Of a stretch of 64,000 bases of DNA, positions 33,936 through 42,625 are shown piece after piece; position 1 is the stretch's first letter, and each line of letters starts with the position of its first letter. The translations under genes were made by a program, and so were the position numbers. A model generated the notes under the pieces. That model was not told the DNA's origin and ran no database searches. It saw only the letters and a list, made by a program, of their open reading frames with translations. Origin of the DNA: Planomonospora sp. ID67723 (GTDB taxonomy: Bacteria > Actinomycetota > Actinomycetes > Streptosporangiales > Streptosporangiaceae); assembly GCF_015711605.1 (NCBI RefSeq), contig NZ_JABTEZ010000002.1:682001-746000 (forward strand). The letters run 5' to 3'.

Positions 33936-34396
33936 AGGGCCGACGCTAGCCGGGAGCCGGGGACGGCAGAAGGCCCGGCGCGGCGATGTTCGCGGGCCGT
34001 AAGAATTCGGCGTCCTCCGGAGCGGGACGGGCGAGCGCAGACCTCCCGCGCCGGCGGCAGTGGATACGAGCCTGACCTTATCTCGCCTTACGGTCAGTAC
34101 TTGACGGTCTTTACTTCGTTTTGGCCCGTGGCCGTAACCGATGGGTGGGGACCGCTTCTGGTCTGATTTCTTTGCATTAAGTGCCAAATTTCGGTCTGGT
34201 TGGTGCTCATGTGGGGCAAGGTTCTGTTTTTTCGGCCGAGAACCGGGGAGAGACACCTAATCTGGGGACAGGCGAAACCCGATCCCGGGAAGATAGGTCG
34301 TGGCGCCCCTCGGCGGCCGACCGACCCTCGGGAAGAGGTCCCAAGCAGACGCCTGCCCGCCGTTCAGCGCCGTTTCCTTCCGAGGAGAGATCCGAT
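33936..34396. other. Long intergenic leader region
   Basis: 461 bp without a supportable gene. Between about 34080 and 34220 it is much more T-rich than its surroundings (for example TTCTGTTTTTTCGG at 34221-34234), as in a promoter zone. From 34235 on it is rich in short G and C runs that could fold. I could not match it to a known riboswitch. It may be the 5' leader of the small gene at 34397. Confidence 0.35.
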
Positions 34397-34675
34397 ATGA
34401 GCGATCACCACAGCCGGTGCGGAGAATGTGGCGGCGTTCGGCCGGCCCAGAACACCGCCGAGTACACCCGCGAGCGGCTGCTGCTGATCGCCGAGGTCGG
34501 ATTCTGCGCCTGCCGCGTCAGCGCTGCCGAGGACGCCGGCCGTGCTCCGGCCGGACCCGCGCGGGCCCGGGTCGAGGCCGCCGAGGTCCGGGCCGCCGAA
34601 GCCCCGGCCGCCGAGCCGAAGGCCGAGCCCCGGGCGATCGCGCCCCTGCCCGCCGGGTCCCGAGCCGCCCGCTGA
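34397..34675 (+). CDS. Small cysteine-containing hypothetical protein
   Basis: 92 residues with a GAGGAGA ribosome site. The first 45 residues have Cys pairs (RCGECGG and FCACR) with YTRERLLLIAEVG between them; the remainder is Ala/Glu/Pro-rich low complexity (EAAEVRAAEAPAAEPKAEP). The Cys pattern could bind zinc. No family recognised. It has a long upstream region of its own and lies 183 bp before the DUF6421 operon. Confidence 0.65.
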   Translation: MSDHHSRCGECGGVRPAQNTAEYTRERLLLIAEVGFCACRVSAAEDAGRAPAGPARARVEAAEVRAAEAPAAEPKAEPRAIAPLPAGSRAAR

Positions 34676-34827
34676 GCCTCGCACTCGCCCCCGCCTGCTC
34701 CCGGCGGGTCCCGCGGTGTGCGCTCCCGCTCGTCCCGCCCCGCGGGGCGGCGTCTCGCCGGTTACCCCGGAGGTTCCTGAGCCGCCGTAAGGCGTGTGCT
34801 CAAACTGGGACAAGATGTGTATATTTT

Positions 34828-34851
34828 CCTTCAGTGAGTCCTGTCTGAAGG
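34828..34851. promoter_or_regulatory. Inverted repeat at the start region of the DUF6421 operon
   Basis: Perfect 7-bp arms CCTTCAG (34828-34834) and CTGAAGG (34845-34851), loop 10 nt. The right arm overlaps the ribosome site GAAGGAGG at 34848-34855. A TATATT at 34820-34825 is a probable -10. The dyad is therefore either an operator over the start point or an RNA hairpin hiding the ribosome site. Confidence 0.5.
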
Positions 34852-34858
34852 AGGATTT

Positions 34859-36928
34859 GTGGTGAGGGCGTTCCCCCGGGTGCTGTTCGACGAGGCACAC
34901 AGCGAGTCGTGGACCATCCGGCGCGAAGTCGCCGAGACGATGAACCCCGGCCATCCGGACGACAACAGCTACGCCCGCGCCGCCGGGCTCCTGTGCCGCC
35001 TCGGCCACACCGTCTCCGCGCACACCGAGGGCGCGGTCACCGCCGGGGTCCTCGCCGCCGCCGACGCCTTCGTGATCGCCCACCCGTCGGCCGGACGCTG
35101 GGAGCGCACCACCGGCCTGGGCAGCCCGGTCTTCGCGCCCGACGAGCTCGACGCGATCGAGGACTACGTCCGCGGCGGCGGCGGCCTTGTGGTCCTGGCC
35201 GAGTGCGAGCAGGACAAGTACGGCAACAACCTCGCCGAACTGCTCGCCCGCTTCGGCGTCGGCGTCGAGCACGCCACGGTCCAGGACCCCAAGCACGCGC
35301 ACAACGGCGTGGCCTCCTGGATTCTGGGCGTCCCCGGCGAGACCGCTCAGGAAGACCTCCTGGCCGGTGCCGGCCGCGCCTGCTTCTACCGCGCCGGGGT
35401 GCTCACCGCCCCCGAGGACGCGACGGTCCTGTTCTCGACCTCGCCCACCGCCGACCCCGCCGGCAGGCCGCTGGCGGTGGCCGTACGGCACGGCGCGGGC
35501 CGCGTCGTCGTGGTCGCCGACTCCGACCTGTTCGGCGACGACTCGATCGCCGACTACGACCACGCCGCGCTCTGGGGCAACCTCCTCACCTGGGCCGCAC
35601 GCGTCCCCGCTCCGGCCGCCAGGACCGAGAGCGAGGCCCTGGCCGCGTTCGGCGGGCTCAAGGACGCGGTCGAGCGGCTCAAGCCGCTGCAGGCGAAGGA
35701 CGGCTCGATCGAGGGCGACCGGGACCAGGCCGTCGCGCTGATCTCCGAGATCGTCCAGCACGTCGCGGCCCTCGCGCCCCGCTTCCCGCACGACGAGGCC
35801 TACCTCGCCGCGGTCGTCGCCGACTTCCGCAAGTGGGTCGAGCAGGGCCTCGGCGTCCCCGACTTCCTCGACTCCCTCGACGCCTTCCACCCCGACACCC
35901 AGCGGGTCGACGGCCTGGAGCACCTCGTCGTCTTCCCGATGTACACCCAGAACGGCTCCACCTCCCGCCACATCGAGGCCGTGTGGATCCGGACCGTCTG
36001 GCCCGAGTGGCTGGCCGAGCTGGAGCGCACCCGCTACGACAACCCGATGTTCGTGCCGATCGCCTTCGAGGACTTCACCTCCGGCTACGACACCAACTCC
36101 GCGGTGCTCTTCCCCGAGACCGTCGCGGTCCGCCAGACCCCGGCCCGCTTCACCTGGGGCGGCATCTTCTGCGACCGCGAGGCCGCCCGCTTCCGCAAGG
36201 TCGGCCGCGCCGCCGCCGACATCCTCAAGCTGGCGCTGCCGCCGGACGCCGCCCGCCTGCTGGAGTCGCAGGAGCTGGCCCAGGACACCTTCGTGCTCTG
36301 GGACCTGGTCCACGACCGCACGCACAGCCACGGCGACCTGCCGTTCGACCCGTTCATGATCAAGCAGCGCATGCCGTACTGGCTCTACTCCCTGGAGGAG
36401 CTGCGCTGCGACCTGACCGCGTTCGGCGAGGCCGTGAAGCTGGAGGCGGAGGGCGTGCCGCACGCCCGCTACGTCCAGTACGCGATCCTGTTCGACCGGC
36501 TCTTCCGCTTCCCGATCACCGGTGACCGGGTCCGCAACTACGACGGCCTCGGCGGCCAGCTGCTCTTCGCCTACCTGCACCGCAACGACGTCGTCCGGTG
36601 GACCGACAACCGTCTCAGCGTCGACTGGTCCCGGCTCGCCGACTGCGTCGCCGACCTGCGCGGCGAGGTGGAGAAGCTCTACCGCGACGGCATCGACCGC
36701 TCCAAGCTGGCCCACTGGCTGGCCGCCCACGAGCTCGTCGCCGCCTACGTCGAGCCGCACCCGGCCTCGGTGTGGGCCAGGGGAGCCGGCGCCCTGCCGA
36801 CCGAGGGCTTCCCCAAGGCGGTGGTGGACGCGGTGCTGCCCGACGAGTTCCCGCTGAGCATGTTCTACGAGGCCCTGCGCCGTAAGCTCGGCGAGGTCGT
36901 CGACTCCACGAAGGGGATCCGAGCATGA
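34859..36928 (+). CDS. DUF6421-like protein of unknown function
   Basis: 689 residues from a GTG after GAAGGAGGA. The N-terminal third resembles a class I glutamine-amidotransferase-like/ThuA fold (VLFDEAHSESWTI, DAFVIAHPSAG, YVRGGGGLVVLAE, VVVVADSDLFGDDSI). The larger C-terminal part is soluble and has conserved-looking aromatic blocks (FPMYTQNGSTSRHIEAVW, FTWGGIFCDREAARF, VLWDLVHDRTHSHGDLPFDP). The HDRTHSHGD stretch could bind a metal. No known catalytic motif. It is coupled (ATGA) to an SDR and then a threonine-aldolase-like gene, a set I recall as recurring in actinomycetes. Confidence 0.8.
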   Translation: MVRAFPRVLFDEAHSESWTIRREVAETMNPGHPDDNSYARAAGLLCRLGHTVSAHTEGAVTAGVLAAADAFVIAHPSAGRWERTTGLGSPVFAPDELDAIEDYVRGGGGLVVLAECEQDKYGNNLAELLARFGVGVEHATVQDPKHAHNGVASWILGVPGETAQEDLLAGAGRACFYRAGVLTAPEDATVLFSTSPTADPAGRPLAVAVRHGAGRVVVVADSDLFGDDSIADYDHAALWGNLLTWAARVPAPAARTESEALAAFGGLKDAVERLKPLQAKDGSIEGDRDQAVALISEIVQHVAALAPRFPHDEAYLAAVVADFRKWVEQGLGVPDFLDSLDAFHPDTQRVDGLEHLVVFPMYTQNGSTSRHIEAVWIRTVWPEWLAELERTRYDNPMFVPIAFEDFTSGYDTNSAVLFPETVAVRQTPARFTWGGIFCDREAARFRKVGRAAADILKLALPPDAARLLESQELAQDTFVLWDLVHDRTHSHGDLPFDPFMIKQRMPYWLYSLEELRCDLTAFGEAVKLEAEGVPHARYVQYAILFDRLFRFPITGDRVRNYDGLGGQLLFAYLHRNDVVRWTDNRLSVDWSRLADCVADLRGEVEKLYRDGIDRSKLAHWLAAHELVAAYVEPHPASVWARGAGALPTEGFPKAVVDAVLPDEFPLSMFYEALRRKLGEVVDSTKGIRA

Positions 36929-37563
36929 TCATTCTTGTCGCCGGCGCGGCCGGTCCCGCGGGTCAGGCGGTCGTCCGCCGCTTCGCGGACAAGGGGCACA
37001 CCGTCATCGGCGTCGACAAGTCGGGGGCCGACGGGACGCTTCCCGTCGATCTCCTGGACTTCGACGCGGTGAAGAAGCTGGCCGCCGACGTCCGCGCGGA
37101 GCACGGCCGGGTCGACGGCATCGTGCACCTGGTCGGAGGCTGGCGCGGCTCCAAGACCTTCGCCGAGACGAAGCTGGAGGACTGGGCGCTCCTGCACGAC
37201 CTGCTGGTCCGCACCCTCCAGCACGTCACGCTCGCCTTCGAGCCGCTGCTCAAGGCGGGTGAGCGCGGCAGGTTCGCGATCGTCTCCGCCAAGGCCGCCG
37301 AGCGGCCCACCCAGGGCAACGCGGCGTACGGCACCGCCAAGGCCGCCGCAGAGGCGTGGACCCTCGCCTTCGCCGACGCCCTGGAGGGCACCGGCTCCAC
37401 CGCGAACATCCTGGTCGTCAAGGCCCTGGTGAACGAGTCCATGCGCGCGGCCGACCCCGACAGGAAGTTCCCCGGCTTCACCGACGTCGACGACCTCGCT
37501 GCGGCGGTCGAGGGCCTGTGGGACACCGACGCCAACGGCACCCGAATGGATCTCACGCAGTGA
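36925..37563 (+). CDS. SDR-family oxidoreductase
   Basis: 212 residues. The cofactor loop is AGAAGPAGQAVV rather than the classical TGxxxGxG. Catalytic residues appear as FAIVSAKAA (Ser) and AAYGTAKAA (Tyr-xxx-Lys). The protein is compact, like small SDRs of the dihydropteridine-reductase type. It overlaps the DUF6421 gene by 4 bp at its start and the aldolase-like gene by 4 bp at its end, so all three act in one process. Substrate unknown. Confidence 0.9.
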   Translation: MIILVAGAAGPAGQAVVRRFADKGHTVIGVDKSGADGTLPVDLLDFDAVKKLAADVRAEHGRVDGIVHLVGGWRGSKTFAETKLEDWALLHDLLVRTLQHVTLAFEPLLKAGERGRFAIVSAKAAERPTQGNAAYGTAKAAAEAWTLAFADALEGTGSTANILVVKALVNESMRAADPDRKFPGFTDVDDLAAAVEGLWDTDANGTRMDLTQ

Positions 37564-38681
37564 CAGAGGCAGTGAACGACGTCGCGTCCACCGCGACCGG
37601 CGCGGTGGACGGCGTCAGGACCGACGCGGTCCGCCGGCACGACCCGCTGGTCAAGGGCTTCGCCAGCGACAACTACGCCGGGGTCCACCCGGAGATCCTC
37701 GCCGCCATCGCGCTCGCCAACGGCGGCCACCAGACCGCCTACGGCGACGACGTCTACACCGAGGCGCTCCAGGAGGTCTTCCGCAGGCACTTCGGCCCGG
37801 CCGCCGAGGCCTGGCCGGTGTTCAACGGCACCGGGGCCAACGTGGTCGCGCTGCGCGCGATGACCGCCCACTGGGAGGCCGTGGTCTGCGCCGAGTCGGC
37901 GCACATCCACACCGACGAGGGCGGCGCTCCGGAACGTACGGCCGGGCTCAAGCTGCTGCCGGTGGCCACCCCGGACGGCAAGCTCACCCCCGAGCTCGTC
38001 GACCGGCAGGCGTGGGGTTTCGGCGACGAGCACCGCGCCCAGCCCAAGGTCGTCTCGATCACGCAGACCACCGAGCTGGGCACGCTCTACACCGTGGAGG
38101 AGATCAGGGCGATCTGCGAGCACGCCCACAGCCTGGGCATGCTCGTCCACCTCGACGGGGCCCGCGCCGCCAACGCCGCCGCCGCGCTGAACGTGCCGCT
38201 GCGCGCCTTCACCACGGACGCGGGCGTGGACGTGATGTCCTTCGGCGGCACCAAGGCCGGGCTGATGTTCGGCGAGGCCGTCGTCGTGCTCAACCCCGAC
38301 GCCGTGCGCGGCCTGCGTTACCTGCGCAAGAGCGCGATGCAGCTCGCCTCCAAGATGCGCTTCGTCTCGGTGCAGTTCGAGGCGCTGCTCGCCGGCGACC
38401 TGTGGCTGCGCAACGCCCGCAACGCCAACGCGACGGCGCTGCGGCTGGCCGAGGCGGTCCGGGGGATCCCCGGCGTGGAGATCCCGCGCCCGGTGCAGGC
38501 CAACGCGGTCTTCGCGGTCCTGCCGCGGGACGTCACCGAGCGGCTGCAGAAGCGCTTCCGCTTCTACACCTGGAACGAGGCCACCGGCGAGGTCCGCTGG
38601 ATGACCGCGTTCGACACCACCGAGGCCGACGTCGACGCCTTCGCCGCCGCCGTCGCCGAGGAGATAGCATTTTCGGCATGA
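37560..38681 (+). CDS. Threonine aldolase family PLP enzyme
   Basis: 373 residues from the GTG at 37560. FASDNYAGVHPEILAAI and AYGDDVYTEALQEVF are the threonine aldolase/beta-eliminating lyase start; FNGTGANVVAL binds the cofactor phosphate; VHLDGARAANAA carries the Asp; the PLP Lys is in SFGGTKAGLMF. These enzymes cleave beta-hydroxy amino acids to glycine and an aldehyde. The N-terminal about 25 residues are an extension. Last gene of the DUF6421 operon; a short leader-like ORF and a terminator follow. Confidence 0.93.
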   Translation: MTEAVNDVASTATGAVDGVRTDAVRRHDPLVKGFASDNYAGVHPEILAAIALANGGHQTAYGDDVYTEALQEVFRRHFGPAAEAWPVFNGTGANVVALRAMTAHWEAVVCAESAHIHTDEGGAPERTAGLKLLPVATPDGKLTPELVDRQAWGFGDEHRAQPKVVSITQTTELGTLYTVEEIRAICEHAHSLGMLVHLDGARAANAAAALNVPLRAFTTDAGVDVMSFGGTKAGLMFGEAVVVLNPDAVRGLRYLRKSAMQLASKMRFVSVQFEALLAGDLWLRNARNANATALRLAEAVRGIPGVEIPRPVQANAVFAVLPRDVTERLQKRFRFYTWNEATGEVRWMTAFDTTEADVDAFAAAVAEEIAFSA

Positions 38682-38731
38682 AGCTCCGCAGTCAGGGTCT
38701 GTGGCGGGCCGCCTCCCGGCGGACCCGCTAG
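38678..38731 (+). CDS. Possible 17-residue leader peptide
   Basis: A tiny ORF (MKLRSQGLWRAASRRTR) whose ATG overlaps the aldolase stop (ATGA). It is followed 20 bp later by a perfect hairpin (38752-38782) and then by a trpS remnant. The order peptide, hairpin, aminoacyl-tRNA synthetase looks like a ribosome-mediated attenuator. However, only one Trp codon is present and six Arg codons dominate, so trp control is not clear. Confidence 0.35.
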   Translation: MKLRSQGLWRAASRRTR

Positions 38732-38751
38732 CCAGCCCAGCCTGCGCGCAG

Positions 38752-38782
38752 AAAACGGCCGCCGTTCACCGGCGGCCGTTTT
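38752..38782 (+). terminator. Hairpin terminator or attenuator with T-run
   Basis: Perfect 12-bp stem AAAACGGCCGCC / GGCGGCCGTTTT with a 7-nt loop. The AAAA/TTTT ends give a short U-tract, unusual for this genome and a good intrinsic terminator. It ends the DUF6421 operon or attenuates read-through into the trpS remnant. Confidence 0.88.
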
Positions 38783-38785
38783 CCG

Positions 38786-39310
38786 TCTGGACCGCTCGGA
38801 GGTCTACCTCCAGTCGCGGGTGCCCGCCCACACCGAGCTGTCCTACCTGCTGGAGTGCACCGCCCACTACGGCGAGATGCGCAGGATGATCCAGTTCAAG
38901 GAGAAAGCGACGGCGCAGGAGGAGGTACGGCTCTCACTGCTGACCTATCCCGCGCTGATGGCGGCCGACATCCGGCGCAAGATCATGCGGGCCGTCACCG
39001 ACTCCGGGAGTGAGGTCTGTTACGACCCACGGGACAAACCGGGTGTCTCAAACCTTCTCACACTGCTCGCGGCCTGCTCCGGGCAGCCGGTCGAGTCGTT
39101 GGCCTACGGCTCCTACGGCGCGCTGAAGAAGGACACGGCCGAGGCGGTGACCGAGGCGCTGGCACCGGTCCAGGAGCGCTTCGCGGTCCAGTTCCGCCGA
39201 CCCGGCGGAACTGGACCGGCTCCTCGCCGCCTCCGCGACCCGGGTGATCGAGGAGACCTCCGGCCTGGTGACCGCCGCCCGGCGGGCCCTGGGCCTGGCC
39301 CGAGGGCACC
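38786..39310 (+). pseudogene. trpS: Tryptophanyl-tRNA synthetase, multiply deleted
   Basis: Recognisable TrpRS segments are LDRSEVYLQSRVPAHTELSY, LTYPALMAADI, RRKIMRAVTDSGSEVCYDP, GVSNLLTLLAACSGQPVESL and YGALKKDTAEAV. The ATP-binding N-terminus (about 75 residues with the HIGH-type motif) is absent. The centre, including the KMSKS region, is missing between AADI and RRKIMRAV at about 38972. A single-base shift near 39197 throws the tail (DPAELDRLLAASATRV) out of frame. About 170 of some 335 residues remain, so it cannot be active. Another trpS must exist elsewhere. Confidence 0.88.
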
Positions 39311-39362
39311 GGCGACCGGCCCCGGGTTCGTCACTCCCGGGGCCGTGCGGCGGCCCCGCCGG

Positions 39363-39662
39363 TCAGGATTTGCGGCCGGTCTCGTTCTCGTACTGCGTGA
39401 GCTGCTGCTCCAGCGCCTTCATCAGCTCGAACACCTGGCTCGGCGGGATGCGGATCCGGCTGACGATGCGGGTCGGCACGCTGACGAAATGTTGTCCCGA
39501 GGACGGGTCGTTGGCGAGCTGGGGCGGCCGGGTGATCACCGCGAAGTCCAGGACGAAGCCATCCTGGGTATGCCATACCGAAGCGAAGTTGGCGTACTGC
39601 CCCATCTCGACCTCGGCGGAGATGCTCACCTCCAGGCGGTTCTCCGGCTCGTCGTTCACCAC
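39363..39662 (-). CDS. DUF3467 domain protein
   Basis: 99 residues from a GTG after GGAGGAGA. The pattern ISAEVEMGQYANFASVWHTQ, DGFVLDFAV, and a closing RIRIPPSQVFELMKALEQQL matches DUF3467, a small domain of unknown function found across bacteria. It lies between the trpS remnant and the DUF305 gene, on the opposite strand to the former. No membrane or signal segment. Confidence 0.85.
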   Translation of the reverse strand: MVNDEPENRLEVSISAEVEMGQYANFASVWHTQDGFVLDFAVITRPPQLANDPSSGQHFVSVPTRIVSRIRIPPSQVFELMKALEQQLTQYENETGRKS

Positions 39663-39735
39663 TTAAGTCTCCTCCGGCCAGGTCGGCTCCATGCTGCCCT
39701 GACCGGGATCCGGCCGTGCAGGGGACGCACCGGCG

Positions 39736-40395
39736 CTATTCACGTATGGAAGGCAGCGGCTGGGCACCCCGCTGCCTGAGCATGTCGGTCATCAGCTTGA
39801 TCTCGCCGCTCTGCCCGTCGACGATGTGCCGGGCCATGGTGGCCACCTCGTCGCGTTCGGACAGCTTCAGCAGGGCCTCCGCCATCTGCACCCCGCCCTC
39901 ATGGTGGCGGATCATGAGCTGGAGGAAGAGGATCTCCTGCTCCTTCCCGGTGGCCTCGCGGAGCCTCTTGAGCTCCTCCTCGCTGGCCATGCCGGGCATC
40001 GCACCCGGCGCGGTGGACGGTGCCGCCGTGCCGCCGTGGCCGTGACCGGCCATCCAGGCCATCGACGGGCGTTCGCCTGACTGGTCGAGCTCCCACTGCT
40101 GCAGCCAGCCCATGAACATGCCGCGCTGAGCGGTCTGGGTGACGATGATGTCATAGGCGAGCAGCCTGAACGGGTCGTCCGTGCTGCCGTCCCTGGCGAT
40201 GAACGACATCTTCACGGCCTGGGCGTGGTGGACGGCCATGTCGCGGGCGAACCCGGCCTCGGCGGACGCGTCGGTCGGCTCGCCGCTCCGGCCGACGGCC
40301 AGCACCAGGACGGCCGCCACGGCCAGGCAGGCCAGGAGCACGCCGAGCACCGTGCGCCGCTGGGATTTCGGAGCCTTCTCCACGGGACTTTCCAT
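39736..40395 (-). CDS. DUF305 family protein
   Basis: 219 residues: an N-terminal membrane anchor (VLGVLLACLAVAAVLVLAVG), then a ferritin-like DUF305 domain duplicated in two halves, with FARDMAVHHAQAVKMS and LQLMIRHHEGGVQMAEALL. The paired His could bind metal; some DUF305 proteins are linked to copper. It is exported and divergent from the DUF3105 gene, with which DUF305 genes often pair in actinomycetes. Function unproven. Confidence 0.9.
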   Translation of the reverse strand: MESPVEKAPKSQRRTVLGVLLACLAVAAVLVLAVGRSGEPTDASAEAGFARDMAVHHAQAVKMSFIARDGSTDDPFRLLAYDIIVTQTAQRGMFMGWLQQWELDQSGERPSMAWMAGHGHGGTAAPSTAPGAMPGMASEEELKRLREATGKEQEILFLQLMIRHHEGGVQMAEALLKLSERDEVATMARHIVDGQSGEIKLMTDMLRQRGAQPLPSIRE

Positions 40396-40516
40396 GACCA
40401 GTCAAGCCTACTCACCCCGGAGAACATCGCGATATCACGCACCAGGCGTCCCTTATTCTGCATATACACCAGGAGGGCATAGGGTGACTCGGAGTTGTGA
40501 GCCGGGTGGAGGAACG

Positions 40517-41212
40517 ATGTCGAAGGACAAGACGCAGGCCAGGCGGGAGCACCTTGCCAGGATGCGTGCGCAGCAGAAGGCGAAGGAGCGCAGGGCCGCG
40601 CTGCTGATGTGGGGCGTCGGCGGGGCCGTCATCGTCCTGCTCGTCGGCCTGGTCGGCTTCTACCTGGTCAACCAGGCCAAGGTGACGTCGCTGGACGCGG
40701 TGGTGAGCGCCAAGTACTCCGGTGGCCTGCACACTCCGATCAAGGTGAACTACAAGGAGAACCCGCCGATGGGCGGGGAGCACCACCCGGCCTGGCAGAA
40801 CTGCGGGATCTACGACGCGCCGATCAACAACGAGAACGCCGTGCACTCGATGGAGCACGGCGCCGTGTGGATCACCTACCAGCCGGACCTGCCCAAGGAC
40901 CAGGTGGAGACCCTGAAGGAGCTGGCGTCCAAGGACTACATGCTCCTGAGCCCCTACCCGGGGCTGCCCGCCAAGGTCGTGGCCAGCTCCTGGAACAAGC
41001 AGCTCAAGCTGGAGGGCGCGGACGACCCGCGCCTGCCGAAGTTCATCCAGAAGTACAAGCAGGGCGCCGAGACGCCCGAGCTCGGCGCGTCCTGCGACAG
41101 CGAGATCACCACCACCACCGCGGAGAACCCGATCCCGACGGCCAGCCCGACTCCCGCTCCGAGCGGCAGCCCGTCCACGGAGCCCGAGGCCTCTCCGTCG
41201 CCCAGTTCCTGA
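40517..41212 (+). CDS. DUF3105 domain membrane-anchored protein
   Basis: 231 residues. A basic cytoplasmic N-terminus ([18 protein letters not shown]) precedes one membrane helix ([20 protein letters not shown]) and an extracellular DUF3105 domain with the block [18 protein letters not shown] and [14 protein letters not shown]. The clustered His and Cys could bind copper or another metal. The tail is Ser/Pro/Thr-rich. It shares a divergent promoter region with the DUF305 gene and is followed by a terminator. Confidence 0.9.
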   Translation: MSKDKTQARREHLARMRAQQKAKERRAALLMWGVGGAVIVLLVGLVGFYLVNQAKVTSLDAVVSAKYSGGLHTPIKVNYKENPPMGGEHHPAWQNCGIYDAPINNENAVHSMEHGAVWITYQPDLPKDQVETLKELASKDYMLLSPYPGLPAKVVASSWNKQLKLEGADDPRLPKFIQKYKQGAETPELGASCDSEITTTTAENPIPTASPTPAPSGSPSTEPEASPSPSS

Positions 41213-41216
41213 CCCG

Positions 41217-41244
41217 GGTACGGCTCCCGCGCGGGAGCCGTACC
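41217..41244. terminator. Perfect palindromic terminator
   Basis: 12-bp stem GGTACGGCTCCC / GGGAGCCGTACC around GCGC, between the convergent DUF3105 and alanine dehydrogenase genes. It is symmetrical, so it can end both transcripts. Confidence 0.88.
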
Positions 41245-41285
41245 GGCGAGGGCCGTGCTCTTTCCGGTTCTCTGCCGGGTCCCCC

Positions 41286-42401
41286 TCAGGCCAGCACCCG
41301 CTCCAGGGAGACCGCCTCCAGCCCGTGCGCCTCGGCCACGGGCTGGTTGGTCAGATCTCCCTCGTGCGTGTTCAGGCCCAGCGCCAGGGCGGGATCGGCG
41401 CGCAGCGCCTCGCGCCAGCCCAGATCGGCGATGGCGAGGGCGTAGGGCAGGGTCACGTTGGTCAGCGCGTAGGTCGAGGTGTGCGGGACCGCGCCCGGCA
41501 TGTTGGCCACGCAGTAGAAGATCGAGTCGTGGACCCGGTAGGTGGGCTCGGCGTGCGTGGTCGGGCGGGAGTCCTCGAAGCAGCCGCCCTGGTCGATGGA
41601 GATGTCCACCAGGACCGAGCCCGGCCGCATCCTGCGGACCAGGTCGTTGCCGACCAGCTTGGGCGCCTTCGCGCCGGGCACCAGCACCGCGCCGATGACC
41701 AGGTCGGCGTTCAGGACCGCGCGCTCGACCTCGTAGGTGTTCGAGGCGACCGTCTGGCAGTGCCCCCGGTAGACGACGTCGGCCTGGCGGAGCCGGTCGA
41801 TGTTCCGGTCCAGCAACACCACCTCGGCGTGCATGCCGAGCGCGATGACCGCGGCGTTCATCCCGGAGACCCCGGCGCCGATCACCACCACGTTGGCGGC
41901 GTGCACGCCCGAGACGCCGCCCATCAGCACCCCCCGTCCCCCGCCCTGCCGCATCAGGTGGTAGGCGCCCACCTGCGGGGCGAGCCGGCCGGCCACCTCC
42001 GACATCGGGGCCAGCAGCGGCAGGAAGCCGCCCGCGGTCTGCACGGTCTCGTAGGCGACGCCGGTGACGCCGGAGTCGAGCATGGCCCGGGTGCACGCCT
42101 CGGAGGCGGCCAGGTGCAGGTAGGTGAACAGGACCTGCCCCTTGCGCATCCGGTGGTACTCCTCGGCGACGGGCTCCTTGACCTTCAGGACGAGGTCGCC
42201 CTCCGCCCACACGTCGTCGGCGTTCTCCAGGATGGTCGCGCCCACGCTCTCGAAGTCGGAGTCGGGGATCGAGGACCCGGCGCCGGCGCCCTTCTCGACG
42301 AAGACCCGGTGGCCGTGCCGGACGAACTCGTGGGCCCCGGCAGGAGTGAGGGCCACGCGATACTCGTGGTTCTTGACCTCGCGGGGAACTGCGATCTTCA
42401 C
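41286..42401 (-). CDS. ald: Alanine dehydrogenase
   Basis: 371 residues from the GTG at 42401, which follows GGAGGGG and gives the usual start [22 protein letters not shown]; the ATG at 42413 overlaps that ribosome site and is less likely. The enzyme interconverts L-alanine and pyruvate plus ammonia with NAD. Visible are [20 protein letters not shown] with the pyruvate-binding Lys, FTYLHLAAS with the catalytic His, and [18 protein letters not shown], the NAD-binding fold. Length matches the family. Confidence 0.95.
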   Translation of the reverse strand: MKIAVPREVKNHEYRVALTPAGAHEFVRHGHRVFVEKGAGAGSSIPDSDFESVGATILENADDVWAEGDLVLKVKEPVAEEYHRMRKGQVLFTYLHLAASEACTRAMLDSGVTGVAYETVQTAGGFLPLLAPMSEVAGRLAPQVGAYHLMRQGGGRGVLMGGVSGVHAANVVVIGAGVSGMNAAVIALGMHAEVVLLDRNIDRLRQADVVYRGHCQTVASNTYEVERAVLNADLVIGAVLVPGAKAPKLVGNDLVRRMRPGSVLVDISIDQGGCFEDSRPTTHAEPTYRVHDSIFYCVANMPGAVPHTSTYALTNVTLPYALAIADLGWREALRADPALALGLNTHEGDLTNQPVAEAHGLEAVSLERVLA

Positions 42402-42625
42402 AAACCCCTCCATGATTCGCGCCTGTCGTCCTCTTCACTCTGCGTTCCCGGGAAAAGGGCCGCCATGCGCAACCTGCAAAGAGTCGATCGCCTTGTATTA
42501 CAGTCTGTTAGTTTCACCTCCCGGGTGTGTTCTCCCGGACTCGATTTGGCCGCTTGATTACGCGCTCTTTGTGTAGATCGGTAGGCTCACCGCGAGCAGA
42601 CGCGAGGAACGCTGGGACATGGGAC

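Noticed and set aside
34235-34396. Possible c-di-AMP (ydaO) or c-di-GMP riboswitch before the 34397 gene
   Set aside because: Short stretches such as GAGAACCGGGGA look suggestive, but the conserved 3' core of either aptamer is absent.
34364-36760. 798-codon minus-strand frame opposite the DUF6421 gene
   Set aside because: The plus strand has a ribosome site, coupled downstream genes and protein-like composition; the minus frame is a Gly/Val/Asp-rich shadow.
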